NCBI RefSeq assembly: GCF_014204515.1
Contig: NZ_JACHLI010000014.1
Span: 1-64,000 of the forward strand
DNA from: Pseudomonas nitroreducens
Lineage (GTDB): Bacteria; Pseudomonadota; Gammaproteobacteria; Pseudomonadales; Pseudomonadaceae
Length of the DNA: 64,000 bases
Direction: 5' to 3'
Shown here: in pieces, positions 43,139-51,005 of the stretch
How positions within the stretch are numbered: the first letter of the stretch is position 1
Layout of the letters: each line of letters begins with the position of its first letter
The notes under the pieces: model-generated
What the model saw: only the letters and a program-made list of their open reading frames with translations
Database searches by the model: none
Told to the model about the DNA's origin: nothing
Program-made: the position numbers and the translations under genes

Positions 43139-45103
43139 TCAGGCTGGAGTCGTTTCCACGCTGCGCCGCATGGCCAGGATCGCCGTCGGCCCCTGGGCCT
43201 TGCGGGTGAACCAGAACACCCGGCTCACGCCACGGGTGATCGCCACGTAGGCCAGGCGCAGCTGTTCGTCCTGCTGGGCCTGGTCGTAGCTGCTGGAGAA
43301 GAAGCCGGATGCCGCATACAGCGCGCTGCGCAGCGGGTGTTTTTCCGGCGGCGCGCAGTCGTCGACGATGATCGCCACTTCCGCCTGCAAACCCTTGGCG
43401 CGGTGGATGGTCATGCCCTTTACCGGCAGCTTGCGGTCCAGCTCGCCGAGGATGGTCTGCAGGGTTTCATTGCGCCGGCTGAGCAGCAGCACGGCAGTCT
43501 TCTCCCGCGAGCCGCGCGCGGCGACGTGCTCGCACTGCTTGCGGATTTCCTCCAGCAGCAGTGGCAGGCTGTTGCGCGCATCGAAACGCTGCACCAGCTT
43601 CACCCCGTGGTCGCCCGCCTCCGCCGACTTGAACGCGCGGCAGGTCTTGGCCTGCTTGCTGGCAACCCCCACCAGCACCCGTTCGCCATCGCGGATCACC
43701 GGGTCGATGCTGCGGTAGTTGGTCTCCAGCAGCAGCACGCGGCTCTTGCGCCGCCCCTTGCTGGGGAAGTGCCGGTCGAAGTCCATGAACAGCTCCGGCG
43801 AGCTACCGCGCCAGGCGTAGATGGACTGCCAGTCGTCTCCGATAGCCATCAGACTGACCGCCTCGCCGCGCTTGGCGAGGTCGCGGTGCAGCGCCTGCAG
43901 CCATTGCACGATCTGCGGCGAGACATCCTGGAACTCGTCGATCAGCAGGTGCTGGAACGGCGCCAGGGCCTCGGCCGGCAGCTTGCCGTCGCCGAGCTGG
44001 TCGGTGAGGCGCTGGAAGGCCAGGTTGAAGGTCAGCAGGCCCTGCTCCTGCAAGGCGGCGTCGAAGGCCGCCCAGAACAGCTGCAGCGCTTCGAGGAACT
44101 GCCGCTCGCGGGCCGGGCAGGCGAGCTTTTTCGGCTGCAACTGGGCGATACGCAGGCCGATGCTCTCGATGAACCCGGATTGCGCGTAGAAGGCTTCGAA
44201 CAGCGGCAGTGCGGTGAACTCGCCGGCCAGTTTGAAGGCATCCAGCGGCGCCTTGCCGATGCGTGGCGGCTTGCCGTCCTCGCCGGTTTCCGGCGCTGGC
44301 GGCAGTTCCAGCAACTGATGCACCAGCGTGCGGAAAGCCGGTTGGTCGACGTAGCACTGCTGATAGACCTGCTTGAGCAGACGTTGCTGCGCCGGGCGCA
44401 GGCGGCCGGCGAGCAAGGGGTTGTCCAGTTCGTCGGCTGGAGTACGTTCGTCCAGTTGCTCGAACCAGCGCGGATTCTTCAGCGCGACCTTCGCCAAGGT
44501 GCCCATGGCCGAATGGAAGGTGCGCACGCACTGCCGCGCCTGCGCCGCGTCGAACGGATGGCCCCAGTAGCCGAGCACCTTCACCAGTTGCTCGCGCAGC
44601 TGCGCGCAGGAGGCGTTGGTGAAGGAAATCACCGTGACCTTCTCGGCCTCGATACCCAGATGGCAGAGCAGGTAGACCACCCGCAGCACCAGCGTGGTGG
44701 ACTTGCCGGAGCCGGCGCCGGCGAAGATGCGGGTCAGCGGTTCGGGCGCGAGGATCATCGCCCACTGCTCGTCCGACGGCGGGCTCACCACGCCGTGGGC
44801 AGCGGCCTGGGCCACGCGCTGGCGCATGTCGATGGCGTGCTGCTCGTCGGGAGCCGTGGCCGTGCCGTAGATGCCGGCGACAGCGGGTACTCGCGCTCGT
44901 TTGGGCGCAGGCGCGTCGCCGTCCTTCTTGGCCCTGGCGGTGCGTTTGGCCGGCGCCTTGGTCCTACCTTTCGCCTTGCCACGCGCACCCGGCTTGGGCT
45001 GCGCCGCTTCGCGCTCGGCGCGCAGGTATTCGGTGGTGCGGGGGAAATAACGTGCAAGGGCTTCGGCGACCAGCCGCTTGTAGCGTTCGACAGCAGACTC
45101 CAT
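43139..45103 (-). CDS. UvrD/Rep-family superfamily 1 helicase with a basic N-terminal tail
   Basis: 654 residues. Helicase motifs: Walker A AGAGSGKSTTL, VISFTNASCAQLREQL (Ia), LLIDEFQDVSPQI (II), MAIGDDWQSIYAWRGS (III), VLLLETNYRSIDPVI (IV), GMTIHRAKGLQAEVAII (V) and LRLAYVAITRGVSRVFW (VI). Between residues about 36 and 73 lies a Lys/Arg/Ala/Pro-rich stretch (KPGARGKAKGRTKAPAKR, continued) resembling a histone H1-like DNA-binding tail, unusual for UvrD or Rep. The protein is shorter than UvrD (about 720), mostly in the 2B region. A repair or conflict-resolution role is likely. Confidence 0.88.
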   Translation of the reverse strand: MESAVERYKRLVAEALARYFPRTTEYLRAEREAAQPKPGARGKAKGRTKAPAKRTARAKKDGDAPAPKRARVPAVAGIYGTATAPDEQHAIDMRQRVAQAAAHGVVSPPSDEQWAMILAPEPLTRIFAGAGSGKSTTLVLRVVYLLCHLGIEAEKVTVISFTNASCAQLREQLVKVLGYWGHPFDAAQARQCVRTFHSAMGTLAKVALKNPRWFEQLDERTPADELDNPLLAGRLRPAQQRLLKQVYQQCYVDQPAFRTLVHQLLELPPAPETGEDGKPPRIGKAPLDAFKLAGEFTALPLFEAFYAQSGFIESIGLRIAQLQPKKLACPARERQFLEALQLFWAAFDAALQEQGLLTFNLAFQRLTDQLGDGKLPAEALAPFQHLLIDEFQDVSPQIVQWLQALHRDLAKRGEAVSLMAIGDDWQSIYAWRGSSPELFMDFDRHFPSKGRRKSRVLLLETNYRSIDPVIRDGERVLVGVASKQAKTCRAFKSAEAGDHGVKLVQRFDARNSLPLLLEEIRKQCEHVAARGSREKTAVLLLSRRNETLQTILGELDRKLPVKGMTIHRAKGLQAEVAIIVDDCAPPEKHPLRSALYAASGFFSSSYDQAQQDEQLRLAYVAITRGVSRVFWFTRKAQGPTAILAMRRSVETTPA

Positions 45104-45194
45104 GGGCCCTACCAGATCATGTACGACGTTGAATCATAAGCGCTTTCGGACAGGGACAGGCAATCCATCCGACGGTTCCGCGCGGCCATGGAAA

Positions 45195-45213
45195 ATTGAT
45201 AAGCATTAGCGAT
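45195..45213. promoter_or_regulatory. Fur box upstream of fhuC
   Basis: Contains TGATAAG-C-ATTAGCG, matching the 7-1-7 Fur core TGATAAT-N-ATTATCA at 11 of 14 positions. It lies 56 bp before the FhuC start in an AT-rich patch. Confidence 0.65.
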
Positions 45214-45269
45214 TGGATTAGAGTCGGGCTCCCGCTTTTTCCGGCCACGCCGCCGCTACGGATGACCCC

Positions 45270-46037
45270 ATGTTCGAACTGGAAAATGTCAGTTTCAGCG
45301 TCCCCGGTCGCACCCTCCTGCAACCGCTGAGCCTGCAGCTGGCCGACGGCAACATGATCGGCCTGATCGGCCACAACGGTTCGGGCAAGTCCACCCTGCT
45401 CAAGCTGCTGGCGCGCCAGCAACAGGCCAGCGGCGGCAGCATCCGCCTGGACGGCAAGCCGCTGCAGGACTGGGGCAATCGCGACTTCGCACGCCAGGTG
45501 GCCTACCTGCCGCAACAGCTGCCGCAGACCGACGGCCTGACCGTGCGCGAGCTGGTCGCCTTCGGCCGCTACCCGTGGCACGGCGCACTGGGCCGGGTGA
45601 CCGCGGAAGACCGCCAGCAGATCGACCGCGCGCTGGACCTCACCGATACCCTCGCCTTCGCCGACCGCCCGGTGGACCTGCTCTCCGGCGGCGAACGCCA
45701 GCGCGTCTGGCTGGCCATGCTGCTGGCGCAGAACAGCCGCTACCTGCTGCTGGACGAGCCGACATCGGCGCTGGACATCGCTCACCAGGTAGAGGTGCTC
45801 TCCCGCGTCCATGAGCTCAGCCGCGAGCTGGGCCTGGGCGTGCTGGTGGTGCTGCACGACATCAACATGGCGGCGCGCTACTGCGACCACCTGATCGCCC
45901 TCCACGGCGGCCGCCTGCAGGCCCAGGGCACCCCGGCCGAGCTGATGCGCGGGGAGACGCTGGAGGACATCTACGGGATTCCCATGGGTGTGCTGAACAA
46001 CCCGGTGGATGGGTCGCCGATCAGTTATCTGCGTTGA
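45270..46037 (+). CDS. fhuC: Ferric-hydroxamate ABC transporter ATPase (FhuC type)
   Basis: 255 residues. Walker A GHNGSGKST, Q-loop AYLPQQLPQTDGLTVRELVA, signature LLSGGERQRVWLAMLLA, Walker B YLLLDEPTSALDIAHQ, switch VVLHDINMAARYCDHLIAL. The pattern VAFGRYPWHGALGR is diagnostic of the FhuC/FecE siderophore group. Its partners, FhuD- and FhuB-type genes, lie 10.6 kb away at the other end of the siderophore island, with no other permease nearby, so it probably energises that importer. Confidence 0.87.
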   Translation: MFELENVSFSVPGRTLLQPLSLQLADGNMIGLIGHNGSGKSTLLKLLARQQQASGGSIRLDGKPLQDWGNRDFARQVAYLPQQLPQTDGLTVRELVAFGRYPWHGALGRVTAEDRQQIDRALDLTDTLAFADRPVDLLSGGERQRVWLAMLLAQNSRYLLLDEPTSALDIAHQVEVLSRVHELSRELGLGVLVVLHDINMAARYCDHLIALHGGRLQAQGTPAELMRGETLEDIYGIPMGVLNNPVDGSPISYLR

Positions 46038-46138
46038 GGTCGGCACCGGCCTGCGGGTTGGGCGGGGGCGTCCAGCCCATGTGCCCGATGCGCCGGCTGG
46101 TTCGGCGCTTACTGGGCAACTCCGGTTGTCCTGGTTGC

Positions 46139-46162
46139 GTAGGAGCGGACTTTGTCCGCGAT
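46139..46162. repeat. Single REP arm (GTAGGAGCGGACTTTGTCCG ...)
   Basis: Contains the hairpin GCGGAC-TTT-GTCCGC and the GTAGGAGC leader shared with the REPIN at 50261-50351 and the arm at 62726-62746. It opens a 687-bp gene-free stretch. Confidence 0.7.
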
Positions 46163-46237
46163 GCTTTTGCTTCGGGTTCGGAGTTTCAGCGTCGCTTCGG
46201 CGTGCGCGCAGACGTCTTGTTTCGCCCCCTCGGGCGA

Positions 46238-46410
46238 CCTCCTTTGGCAAACGACCCAAAGGAGGCAAAGGTCTCGCCCCTGCCATCCGGCTTTTCGCTT
46301 CGCGAAAAGTACCCTCGGTTCCTCGGAGTTCCAGGGGCCCGCATTGACGGGCCATCCCTGGCCCGACAACGCTCTCGCGACATCCATGTCGCTCAACCCC
46401 TGGAACTCCG
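46238..46410. repeat. Gene-free block with nested perfect hairpins (putative interspersed repeat)
   Basis: Three perfect inverted repeats follow one another: CCTCCTTTGG / CCAAAGGAGG (46238-46247, 46256-46265), CTTTTCGC-TTC-GCGAAAAG (46291-46309), and CGGAGTTCCAGGGG / CCCCTGGAACTCCG (46324-46337, 46397-46410). Short frames here have no ribosome-binding site or family likeness. The block looks like a structured repeat copy, not a gene. It lies in the 687-bp gap 46038-46724 between fhuC and fhuF. Confidence 0.6.
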
Positions 46411-46473
46411 ATCACCTTCGGCCTCCTGAAAGGGGCACTTCGGCGCGTGCGGAAGTTTCTCTGGAAGACTTCA

Positions 46474-46503
46474 AGAGCCAGAGCCAGAGCCAGGGCCAGG
46501 GCC
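46474..46503. repeat. Hexanucleotide tandem repeat
   Basis: Five 6-bp units: AGAGCC three times, then AGGGCC twice, within the fhuC-fhuF gap. A candidate slippage-prone microsatellite. Confidence 0.8.
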
Positions 46504-46531
46504 AGCGCTGGTGTCTGTGCGTAGTACGTAG

Positions 46532-46560
46532 GGCGGATAACCCGGAACGGGTTATCCGCC
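46532..46560. repeat. GGCGGATAACCCG-type hairpin repeat
   Basis: Perfect 13-bp arms GGCGGATAACCCG / CGGGTTATCCGCC with a 3-nt loop (GAA). The same family occurs twice after fecR, at 52042-52070 and 52099-52126. Confidence 0.85.
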
Positions 46561-46585
46561 GCCTCCCTCCCCAGCGAGCGCATCT

Positions 46586-46670
46586 GTAGGATGGGTGGAG
46601 CTTGCGATACCCATGCTGTCGGCGCGCGGATATCGAGCGATGGGTATCGCTGCGCTCCACGCCATCCTAC
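46586..46670. repeat. Inverted repeat GTAGGATGGGTGGAGC ... GCTCCACGCCATCCTAC
   Basis: The arms GTAGGATGGGTGGAGC and GCTCCACGCCATCCTAC are nearly complementary, with inner arms GCGATACCCAT / ATGGGTATCGC also complementary, giving a long interrupted hairpin. A third repeat type in the same gap; it lies 54 bp from the fhuF stop. Confidence 0.75.
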
Positions 46671-46724
46671 GTCCGTGCTCCACCTCGATTCCTGTGCGAG
46701 CGGAAACGCTGATCAGGTGTTCTG

Positions 46725-47480
46725 CTAAAGGTCGCTCGGCTCCGCCGGCGGTTCATCTATCAATGGGCAGTTGTCGCAATGCCCGATCGTACCCAGCCGA
46801 TAGCGGATGCAGCAGGTCCGCCGTTGCCGCCACAGGCCGTCGGCGCGCTGTTCGCAGGACACTTCGACATACTGGATCGGCTGGTACAGCGGATTGCGCG
46901 TGCCATCCGGGCGGCGCTCGGTTGCCAGCAGTTCGCGGCCGTGGCCGAGCAGCGGAGCCAGCGGCGGCAACCTGGCCATCTCGCCGAGGAACCATTCGAA
47001 GTAATTGCCGGCGTTGCTCCAGAGCACCTTGGGCGACAGGCGCACCTCACTGGCGAGGGCCTGGATGAAGGGCTGCAGATGGCCCTCCAGCAGGTGGGCG
47101 AAACGCTGGAACGGATCGCCCGGCTGCATGGCGAAAGGTCCGCCCTCCCCTGGCAACTTGAACGCCTCGGGAATCCCCTGGGCATCCAGCACCACCTCCA
47201 CCTCGTCGAACGCCAACGGCAGCGTGCGGCCCAGTGCCAGTGCGGCGGCCACCACCGGTGGAATCAGGCGCACCAGGTACCACTTGGACCACTGCGAAGC
47301 CAGGGCGCGACGGTCGCCGTCGGCGTGGGGTGGGTCGAAGCGGCGCAGCACGCTGTCGAGCATCTCGCGCTGCAGCAAGGCGCGCGCGGGAATCGAGGGA
47401 CGGGGATCGTCGCGGGTCACCAGCACCTCGCGGTAGCTGGCGAACTCGCCGAAATACAGGGGTGCGAGGGCTGCGATCAC
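46725..47480 (-). CDS. fhuF: Siderophore-iron reductase, FhuF family
   Basis: 251 residues, GTG start with GAGGG 7 nt upstream. The C-terminus carries the FhuF [2Fe-2S] signature CC-x10-CxxC (CCIRYRLGTIGHCDNCPL). The rest is the poorly conserved helical FhuF domain. FhuF reduces ferric hydroxamate siderophores in the cytoplasm to release Fe2+. It is the last gene of a leftward hydroxylase, acyltransferase, reductase set, 31 bp after the acyltransferase, which points to a cytoplasmically delivered hydroxamate siderophore. Confidence 0.87.
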   Translation of the reverse strand: MIAALAPLYFGEFASYREVLVTRDDPRPSIPARALLQREMLDSVLRRFDPPHADGDRRALASQWSKWYLVRLIPPVVAAALALGRTLPLAFDEVEVVLDAQGIPEAFKLPGEGGPFAMQPGDPFQRFAHLLEGHLQPFIQALASEVRLSPKVLWSNAGNYFEWFLGEMARLPPLAPLLGHGRELLATERRPDGTRNPLYQPIQYVEVSCEQRADGLWRQRRTCCIRYRLGTIGHCDNCPLIDEPPAEPSDL

Positions 47481-47511
47481 CGACAGCCCTCAATCCGGCA
47501 AAGACCCGCTG

Positions 47512-48498
47512 TCAGCACAGGCCGCAACGCTCGAAGAAGGTTTCCCGGCTCTGCACCATCAGCGCGGCGCGCTTGTGCGGGAAGTTGAATTCCTTCTCGC
47601 GCCAGAAGCCCAGGCGCTGCATGTGGCCGATCATCTTCGCATTGTCGGCACGCGGCTCGGCGACGATGCGCTGGGTGCGTGGGTCGTCCAGCAGCAGGTA
47701 GTGCACCAGGGCGGTCATCCAGCTTTCCACCTTGTGCGGGCCGCGATGGCTTTCCTCGCCCACCAGCATGTGGATGCCGCGGTCGTAGTCGCCCACTTCG
47801 TAGAACGGCGCGATGCGGTCTTCCTTGGCCCAGTAGGCTTCGTAGTAGGCAAAGGGTCCGTCATCGATGCAGCCGATCAGGGTGGTGGTGTGCGGGTCGG
47901 CGGCGGCCTTTTCCAGGTAGGCGCGGTGCTGCTCCAGGGTGCCGCCCTCCTGCCAGAATTCCAGAACGCGCGGGCTGTTCTGCCAGCGGTTGAAGCGCTC
48001 CAGGTCCAGGTCGATGTCCAGGGTGCGCAGGGAAATCCATTGGCCGAGCTTGGCGTCGAAGCGACGGTAGACTTCGCCCCGAGGCTTGGGCGCCCGCAGC
48101 GGATGACGACGGCCGCCGCTGATGCGGTAGACCTGCGGGTAGTCGGCGCTGGCCACGCCCTTGTGCCAGGCGGAGGGCAGTTGCCAGAAGGCGGCGCGTT
48201 CGATCTGCAGGCGACCGCCGACTTCGTCGCGATTCACCAGGCCCTGCTCGAACACCTCGGCGGGAACATCCGCGGCGGCGAACTGCACGCGCTCGCTCTG
48301 CGCGTCGCTGGCGAAGGTCCAGTAAGCCAACGCCCACAAAGCTTGCGGGGAAGGCGCGGCAGCCAGCTGCCAGCAATCACCTTCGCGTTGTGCAGCCAGC
48401 AGTGGCTGGCCGTCGAGCAGCAGGGTCAGGGCGTTGGCGCCGCGATCGGCGGAGAGAACGCGGCCATCGGGCAAGGGCAGGGAAAAATCCGGCTTCAT
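47512..48498 (-). CDS. Siderophore N-acyltransferase (IucB / RhbD / OrbK / PvdYII type)
   Basis: 328 residues. The C-terminal half (about 150-320) is a GNAT domain of the siderophore type: LERFNRWQNSPRVLEFWQEG, CIDDGPFAYYEAYWAKEDRI, then DYDRGIHMLVGEESHRGPHK / VESWMTALVHYLLLDDPRT and the characteristic VAEPRADNAKMIGHMQRLGF. Such enzymes acylate the hydroxylamine of N5-hydroxyornithine or N6-hydroxylysine to form the hydroxamate. A perfect iron-starvation promoter lies 42 bp upstream and the start has AAAGGTGA before it. With the hydroxylase encoded upstream it should make N5-acyl-N5-hydroxyornithine. Confidence 0.87.
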   Translation of the reverse strand: MKPDFSLPLPDGRVLSADRGANALTLLLDGQPLLAAQREGDCWQLAAAPSPQALWALAYWTFASDAQSERVQFAAADVPAEVFEQGLVNRDEVGGRLQIERAAFWQLPSAWHKGVASADYPQVYRISGGRRHPLRAPKPRGEVYRRFDAKLGQWISLRTLDIDLDLERFNRWQNSPRVLEFWQEGGTLEQHRAYLEKAAADPHTTTLIGCIDDGPFAYYEAYWAKEDRIAPFYEVGDYDRGIHMLVGEESHRGPHKVESWMTALVHYLLLDDPRTQRIVAEPRADNAKMIGHMQRLGFWREKEFNFPHKRAALMVQSRETFFERCGLC

Positions 48499-48538
48499 GG
48501 TGAATCACCTTTCGTGAATGCAACGACCCCGCCCGTAT

Positions 48539-48563
48539 GACGAGCAGGGTCGGCAGGAATTTA
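48539..48563 (-). promoter_or_regulatory. Iron-starvation sigma promoter (TAAAT-N16-CGTC) before the acyltransferase
   Basis: On the minus strand TAAAT (48563-48559), 16 nt, then CGTC (48542-48539). This is a perfect match to the IS box recognised by PvdS and by OrbS-like sigma factors (TAAA-N17-CGTC). The CGTC element ends about 41 bp before the acyltransferase ATG. It sits in the 98-bp gap after the hydroxylase gene, so the acyltransferase and fhuF have their own promoter. Confidence 0.7.
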
Positions 48564-48596
48564 GTCGGCCCGGACGTTCTGTCCGCGCCGGGCGGC

Positions 48597-49931
48597 TCAG
48601 GCGCTTTCGGCTTTCAGCGGGCGGCTGGGCTTGTGCGCGGATTCCTGGGGCGGCAGATGCTCGAACATCGAGGCGGCGATTTCCTGCGCGCGCATCGGCA
48701 GTACCGACAGCAGCGTATCGCTCAGGCCGTGGCTGTCCTGGGTGAAGCCCTGCAGGTAGATGCCGGCGTGCAGGCGCTCGTCGGCCAGTACGCGGTAGTC
48801 GCGGCCGACCTCGAAATCGCCGAGGTAGTGCTGCAGCGGCGCGAGCAGTTCGCGGTGCGACTTGCGCTCGTAGCCGGTGGCGAGGATCACCGCATCGTAG
48901 CGATGGGTTTCCACCGCGCCGGTGGCGCTGTCGCGCAGGGTCAGCTCGATGCCCTCGGCGTCGGCTTTGGCAGCTTCCACATTGCGGCGGCAGAGGAAGG
49001 CGTGGCGGTCCACACCGGCCACTTTCTGCCGGTAGAAGATGCCGTAGATGCGCTCGATCAGGTCCAGATCCACCACCGAGTAGTTGGTGTTGTGGAACTC
49101 CTGGATCAGCTTCTCACGCTCGGCCTTGGGTTCGTTGAACACCAGGTCGGTGTAGCGCGGGGCGAAGATTTCGTTGACGAAGGGGCTGTCGTCGGCCGGC
49201 TTGAGCACCGCCGCGCGCAGGACCATGTCGACCTGCACCGAGGGGTAGCTGTCGTTGAGGTCGATGAAGGCTTCCGCCGCGCTCTGGCCACCGCCGATCA
49301 CCGCGATGCGCATCGGCTCGTTCTGGTTGCAGCGCTGCTTGGCCATGCATTCCAGGTAGCGGGCGTGGTGGAACACGCGCGGATCGTCACGCAGGTGGCT
49401 GAAGGCCGACGGGAAGCGCGGCGTGCCGCCGGTGCTGACCACCACGCTGCGCGCCAGGCGGAAGCGCTCGTGGCCGCGGGCATCGGTGGAGAGCACCTTG
49501 ACCAGTTCGATGCCGTCCGGCCCCTGCACCGGCTCGACGCGGCTGACCGTCTCGCCGCAGACGCGCTGCTCGGCGAACTGCTCGCTGACCCAGCGCAGGT
49601 AGTCGTTGTACTCCATGCGGCACGGGTAGAAGGTGCCCAGGTTGGTGAAGTCGATCAGCCGCCCCATGGCGTGCAGGTAGTTGACGAAGCTGTAGGGGCT
49701 GGTGGGGTTGCGCAGGGTCACCAGGTCCTTGAGGAAGGAAATCTGCAGCTCGCTCTGTGCCACCAGGGTGTTGCCGTGCCAGCGGTAGTCGGCCTGCTTG
49801 TCGAGGAACAGCGCGTGGTAGTGACGACCCTCGCGTCGCGCCTGCTCCTGCAGGGCGATCGCCAGCGCCAGGTTGGAGGGGCCGAAACCGATGCCGAGCA
49901 CGTCGTAGGTCGGGGTGATCATCTGGGTCAT
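48597..49931 (-). CDS. pvdA: L-ornithine N5-monooxygenase (PvdA type)
   Basis: 444 residues, a flavin-dependent N-hydroxylating monooxygenase. FAD-binding GIGFGPSNLALAIAL (near residue 12), the aromatic/substrate segment MQ-like SELQISFLKDLVTLRNPTSP, NADPH-binding IAVIGGGQSAAEAFIDL and the C-terminal ATGYERKSH and GLSDTLLSVL motifs are all present. It hydroxylates the side-chain amine of ornithine, the first step to hydroxamate siderophores; lysine as substrate is possible but the motifs favour PvdA over IucD. ATG 49931 is used; ATG 49922 is an alternative. A perfect IS box and an overlapping Fur box lie about 160 bp upstream. No NRPS or synthetase gene is in the window. Confidence 0.9.
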   Translation of the reverse strand: MTQMITPTYDVLGIGFGPSNLALAIALQEQARREGRHYHALFLDKQADYRWHGNTLVAQSELQISFLKDLVTLRNPTSPYSFVNYLHAMGRLIDFTNLGTFYPCRMEYNDYLRWVSEQFAEQRVCGETVSRVEPVQGPDGIELVKVLSTDARGHERFRLARSVVVSTGGTPRFPSAFSHLRDDPRVFHHARYLECMAKQRCNQNEPMRIAVIGGGQSAAEAFIDLNDSYPSVQVDMVLRAAVLKPADDSPFVNEIFAPRYTDLVFNEPKAEREKLIQEFHNTNYSVVDLDLIERIYGIFYRQKVAGVDRHAFLCRRNVEAAKADAEGIELTLRDSATGAVETHRYDAVILATGYERKSHRELLAPLQHYLGDFEVGRDYRVLADERLHAGIYLQGFTQDSHGLSDTLLSVLPMRAQEIAASMFEHLPPQESAHKPSRPLKAESA

Positions 49932-50086
49932 GGTGCCAATGTCCTGTGTCGCGATGGCCGTGGGGCGTGACCACGCGGGAGGCGGCGGCTTACTGCTCTG
50001 CCCGGAGCGCCCCGCCATCCGGCGGTCGGCGCTCGCTCCTGCGTGTCGCCCATGATTTGCGCTGTCGATAGCGCGTTATCTGGAGA

Positions 50087-50111
50087 GACGAGGCAGGTCC
50101 GGCGAAATTTA
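50087..50111 (-). promoter_or_regulatory. Iron-starvation sigma promoter (TAAAT-N16-CGTC) before pvdA
   Basis: On the minus strand TAAAT (50111-50107), 16 nt, CGTC (50090-50087): the same spacing and sequence as the box before the acyltransferase. It overlaps a Fur box by five bases, so iron-replete Fur could block the sigma factor. The predicted leader to the pvdA start is about 150 nt. Confidence 0.72.
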
Positions 50112-50125
50112 GAATGATTCTCACT
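50107..50125. promoter_or_regulatory. Fur box overlapping the pvdA promoter
   Basis: ATTTAGAATGATTCTCACT contains AGAAT-G-ATTCT, a perfect core of the Fur palindrome GAGAATNATTCTC with one flank mismatch. Its left end overlaps the -35-like TAAAT of the IS box. Confidence 0.75.
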
Positions 50126-50260
50126 AAGTCATGAAAATTTCAGAATGAGGGGCGGCGAGCGGCAGCAGGATTTTTCCCAGAAAACCCGCGCGGGCCCCGT
50201 GGGACTAAATCCCCGCGGGAGTTGCGCGTCAATCAGGTAAATACCGGTTGGTGCATTGCC

Positions 50261-50351
50261 GTAGGAGCGGACTCTGTCCGCGATCGATTCGCCACCGCTC
50301 TATTGGAACAGGGAGCACAGCCTACCCATCGCGGACGGAGTCCGCTCCTAC
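50261..50351. repeat. REPIN (GTAGGAGCGGACTC ... GAGTCCGCTCCTAC)
   Basis: Inverted REP arms GTAGGAGCGGACTCTGTCCG / CGGACGGAGTCCGCTCCTAC, each continuing into CGCGAT / ATCGCG, flanking a 43-nt centre. It separates the ECF sigma gene (stop at 50373) from the pvdA promoter region and probably terminates the sigma transcript. Confidence 0.85.
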
Positions 50352-50372
50352 GGGATGGACCCGGCGCGGGGC

Positions 50373-50879
50373 TCAGCCCTGCCCGCCCCAGGCCTTCAGG
50401 CGCAGGCGGCAGTGCTTCATGGCGTTGACGATGTGTTTTTCCACCATGTCGCGGGAAATGCCCATGGTCTGGGCGATTTCGCTGTGGCTGCAGCCGTCGA
50501 CCTTGCGCAGGACGAAGGCACGGCGGCAAGCCTCGGGCAACTCGCCCAGGGCGCGCTGGAGCATCTGCAACTGCTGCTGGTGGCTGGCCTCTTCCTGCGG
50601 GCAACGCTCGTCCAGGCAGCCTTCGCGGTCGAGGCTTTCCAGCTCTTCGCTGCGTCGAACACGGCCACGCCGGTGCAGATCGATGCTCAGATTGACCGCC
50701 GTACGGTAGAGAAACGCCCGCGGTTGTTCGATAGGCTCCTCGCCCTTGCGGTCGAGCAGGCGCAGGAAGGTCTCCTGGGTGAGATCGGCCGCCGCCTGGC
50801 GATCGCCAAGGGTACGATTCAGGTACAGGACCAGTTCCTTGTAGTAACGGATGAACGCGCTTTCCACCCCGTCGGGCAT
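50373..50879 (-). CDS. ECF sigma factor, FecI-like
   Basis: 168 residues from ATG 50879. Region 2 is AFIRYYKELVLYLNRTLGDR and DLTQETFLRLLDRK; region 4 is LPEACRRAFVLRKVDGCSHS, then EIAQTMGISRDMVEKHIVNA, as in FecI/FiuI/FoxI factors. The start is uncertain: ATGs at 50951 and 50984 would add 24 or 35 residues that do not look like region 1, and length with 50879 fits the family. It should direct transcription of the signalling receptor gene when the ferric siderophore binds. Unusually, its FecR partner is divergent rather than downstream. Confidence 0.85.
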   Translation of the reverse strand: MPDGVESAFIRYYKELVLYLNRTLGDRQAAADLTQETFLRLLDRKGEEPIEQPRAFLYRTAVNLSIDLHRRGRVRRSEELESLDREGCLDERCPQEEASHQQQLQMLQRALGELPEACRRAFVLRKVDGCSHSEIAQTMGISRDMVEKHIVNAMKHCRLRLKAWGGQG

Positions 50880-50933
50880 CCTATGAAAAACAGTCGAGGT
50901 TGCAGGCGCCTGCTGACAGTCCGAGTCAGGCTT

Positions 50934-50952
50934 ATTTATAATCACTCGCATC
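50934..50952. promoter_or_regulatory. Fur-like box in the sigma/fecR divergent region
   Basis: ATTTATAATCACTCGCATC matches the Fur consensus at 12 of 18 positions and is the only AT-rich patch in the gap between the sigma gene and fecR. It could iron-repress both genes. Confidence 0.45.
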
Positions 50953-51005
50953 AACGCGAAAAGAAAGTGTGATATCGGCCGCAAACGGCCTTACCGAGAT
51001 CCCTG

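Noticed and set aside
46186..46383. A 65-codon Arg/Ser-rich frame in the repeat block
   Set aside because: Lies across several perfect hairpins, has no ribosome-binding site, and looks like translation of a repeat element.
46324..46410. Insertion-sequence ends (14-bp inverted repeats)
   Set aside because: Only about 60 bp lie between them and no transposase frame or target-site duplication is seen.
48597..49931. Lysine N6-hydroxylase (IucD) for an aerobactin pathway
   Set aside because: Motifs fit PvdA better and there is no IucA/IucC synthetase; substrate cannot be proved from sequence alone, so ornithine is kept as the more likely.
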